7,851 nt of DNA from Candidatus Kapaibacterium sp. (GTDB lineage: Bacteria > Bacteroidota > Ignavibacteria > Kapaibacteriales > HRBIN21). The notes beneath the pieces are model-generated. The model was not told the origin of the DNA, ran no database searches, and was given only the letters and a program-made list of their open reading frames with translations. Positions 6,582 to 7,851 of this stretch are shown piece by piece (the first letter of the stretch is position 1; each line of letters starts with the position of its first letter). Made by a program: the position numbers and the translations under genes. The stretch spans positions 1 to 7,851 of the forward strand of contig JANWXA010000087.1 in the NCBI GenBank assembly GCA_025055465.1, in the 5' to 3' direction.

Positions 6582-7450
6582 TATTTCCACACAACGAGCT
6601 TCCGCGGGATTTCGCCCATTTCAGCAAAACGAACCAGAGACGGAACCATCTCCGCAGTCACCAACTCACCCTGCGCAATAACCAACAGACCATACGAAGT
6701 ATAATAACTCTCCGCCAGTACCATACCAGGTTGGAGCTGATTGACCGGCACCGTCAATAGAATTTTCTGCCCTAATTGCCGGCGCTCTTCCTCTACAAGT
6801 TCCACAAACACACGAACGACTCTTGGATGGTAGAATGTGCCAGCTTTTTCCTCCAAGTGGTGTAGGGCGGCTAAGTACCTTTGCTGAGCGATCTCGGGAG
6901 GCTCACTCGTCGTAGCATGCATGAGGCGCCGGTCACGTCGTCGCCTGTACAGCGCGTTGTGAAAAGCATCCACAACAGCAATGATCGCAGCCCCCAGCTG
7001 AATTTGCCCCTCACGCAGACGGCGCGGAAAGCCTGTTCCATCAAGCCGCTCGTGATGCTGTAGGACCAGCTCCGCTACCTCCTGTAGTGCTGAGTGTTTC
7101 CGCAGAATATGCCAGCCTAACTCAGGGTGATGTTCATAGAGCTGACGCTCTTCCACCGCCATCTCTGACGGGAACTTTTGAAGCAGTGGCTCTGGGTAGC
7201 CAATTTTGCCAATATCATGCAGCAGTCCGGCGACCTGAATTTCAAACACCTCCACCTCACTACATCCCATCCGACGGGCAACCTCAGATGCCTTCTGGCT
7301 AACAAATCGGCAATGACTCCCTTCGTAGAAACGCTCTGCGGTCGACACCAGCATTCCCAAAAGATCTATTACCTGGGCGAAACTCTCAGCCAAGCGTTGT
7401 TCCAACTTCACTACCTGCTGCTGGAGCTGCTGGAGATATGCCTCAGACAT
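6581..7450 (-). CDS. HD-GYP domain protein with variant GFP motif and C-terminal PGMVLAE module
   Basis: This is probably a cytoplasmic cyclic-di-GMP phosphodiesterase of the HD-GYP family, 289 residues. A coiled-coil-like, Gln/Glu/Leu-rich start (5-25) leads into the catalytic core: H46, HDIGKIG (78-84, HD pair), EHHPELG (106-112), QHHERLDGTGFP (131-142) and D161 in VVDAFHNAL. The metal-binding His/Asp set is thus present, but GYP is GFP and the usual D-x-F/Y-D-A-L is DAFHNAL, followed by a basic run YRRRRDRR. Residues 232-288 form a small C-terminal module with LQPGMVLAESYYTSYGLLVI, a motif often seen with HD-GYP regulators. There is no receiver, PAS, GAF or membrane segment. ATG 7450 overlaps the murI stop by 8 bases and is preferred to the in-frame GTG 7456, which adds two residues. 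Activity is likely but not certain given the motif changes. Confidence 0.9.
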   Translation of the reverse strand: MSEAYLQQLQQQVVKLEQRLAESFAQVIDLLGMLVSTAERFYEGSHCRFVSQKASEVARRMGCSEVEVFEIQVAGLLHDIGKIGYPEPLLQKFPSEMAVEERQLYEHHPELGWHILRKHSALQEVAELVLQHHERLDGTGFPRRLREGQIQLGAAIIAVVDAFHNALYRRRRDRRLMHATTSEPPEIAQQRYLAALHHLEEKAGTFYHPRVVRVFVELVEEERRQLGQKILLTVPVNQLQPGMVLAESYYTSYGLLVIAQGELVTAEMVPSLVRFAEMGEIPRKLVVWK

Positions 7451-7851
7451 ACTCACGGAGGCAAATCTGTTGAACCTGCACGGAGGTCAGGCGAAGCCGC
7501 TGTAAGATGTGCTCCAGAGCTGGTCCAGGTGTATCCGTCAATTGGAGGTGGAGCTGTGCTGTCGGCCCATTGAATGCAGGGGTGTGCCCAAGTTTCTTCA
7601 GATGCTGAACTATTGCTTCACCCGATTCCACAAAGCAACACCTCGAGAGCACATGCCGCAAAACTGGCAATAGCAGTGGATAATGTGTACAACCCAAAAT
7701 CAGTGTATCTACTCCTGCTGTCCGCAAAGGAGCAAGATAGTGCTCGGCTATCTGCTCTGTCACTGGGTGGTCTACCCAGCCCTCCTCTACAAGGGGGACA
7801 AAGAGAGGGCAAGGTTGTCCATAGGTCCGTATTGGCACCGGGCTCCACCGA
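7443..7851 (-). CDS. murI: glutamate racemase, C-terminal half (N-terminus off the window)
   Basis: MurI interconverts L- and D-glutamate without a cofactor, supplying D-Glu for peptidoglycan. The visible 135 residues are the C-terminal half of the usual protein of about 260-280. CPLFVPLVEEGW (residues 14-25 of the visible part) is the family's mid-protein signature, and TLILGCTHYPLL (49-60) carries the second catalytic cysteine (codon at 7689-7691) with its adjacent histidine. The later segment FVESGEAIVQHL matches the family's substrate-phosphate-like loop and helix, followed by a normal C-terminal end. The reading frame is open to the window edge (RWSPVPIRTYG), so the first cysteine motif and the start lie outside. 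An internal GTG at about 7838 is not the real start, because the fold would be halved. The stop overlaps the HD-GYP start. Confidence 0.95.
   Translation of the reverse strand, partial: RWSPVPIRTYGQPCPLFVPLVEEGWVDHPVTEQIAEHYLAPLRTAGVDTLILGCTHYPLLLPVLRHVLSRCCFVESGEAIVQHLKKLGHTPAFNGPTAQLHLQLTDTPGPALEHILQRLRLTSVQVQQICLREYV

Noticed and set aside
7836..7838. Internal GTG as the murI start
   Set aside because: Starting there would remove the first half of the racemase, including the first catalytic cysteine; the frame is open to the window edge, so the gene is simply cut.
1..7851. Defence island, prophage or other mobile system
   Set aside because: Every gene belongs to a known chromosomal family, composition is even, and there are no integrase, transposase, toxin, nuclease-defence or direct-repeat signals.

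Overview
This window is a dense block of bacterial genes, all read from the minus strand. In transcription order (high to low coordinate) it holds the end of murI, an HD-GYP domain gene, a dipeptide/oligopeptide-type ABC permease pair (oppB/dppB-like, then oppC/dppC-like), a stand-alone CheY-like receiver gene, holA, proS, a PHP-domain phosphoesterase gene and the start of a PAP2-family phosphatase gene. The first and last genes are cut by the window edges. There is no intergenic stretch long enough for an independent promoter or terminator: seven of the eight junctions overlap, by 1 to about 41 bases, and the eighth has a 2-base gap. I see no tRNA, rRNA, CRISPR array, insertion sequence, integrase or phage gene.

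The DNA is moderately GC-rich with even composition and reads as core chromosome. The phylum cannot be fixed from the sequence alone. Recognisable Shine-Dalgarno sequences precede only proS and the PAP2 gene. The other internal starts have weak or no such motif and sit on or beside the previous stop codon, suggesting coupled translation. Weak Shine-Dalgarno use recalls Bacteroidota/Chlorobiota-like or Armatimonadota-like lineages. However, ProRS is the long bacterial type with an inserted editing domain, unlike the short form usual in Bacteroidota. I leave the assignment open.

Region by region: 7443-7851 is the C-terminal half of glutamate racemase (cell-wall D-Glu). 6581-7450 is an HD-GYP protein with its metal ligands present and a C-terminal PGMVLAE module. 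5646-6581 and 4613-5680 are two membrane permeases, with no ATPase or substrate-binding gene in the window. 4149-4610 is a receiver-only response regulator. 3040-4152 is the DNA polymerase III delta subunit. 1314-3050 is prolyl-tRNA synthetase. 481-1317 is a PHP metal-dependent phosphoesterase of the YciV/TrpH type. 1-521 is a PAP2 membrane phosphatase.

Functionally the block mixes housekeeping genes (murI, holA, proS), import (oppBC), nucleotide and lipid-phosphate turnover (PHP, PAP2) and signalling (HD-GYP, receiver). The most suggestive point is that the HD-GYP protein lacks a receiver while the receiver protein lacks an output domain. Together they would make up an RpfG-like regulator, here split around the permease pair. 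I found no clear sign of an entirely new system. The notable items are the near-continuous overlap architecture, the split signalling pair, the variant HD-GYP motif and the long extracytoplasmic insert in the OppC-like permease.
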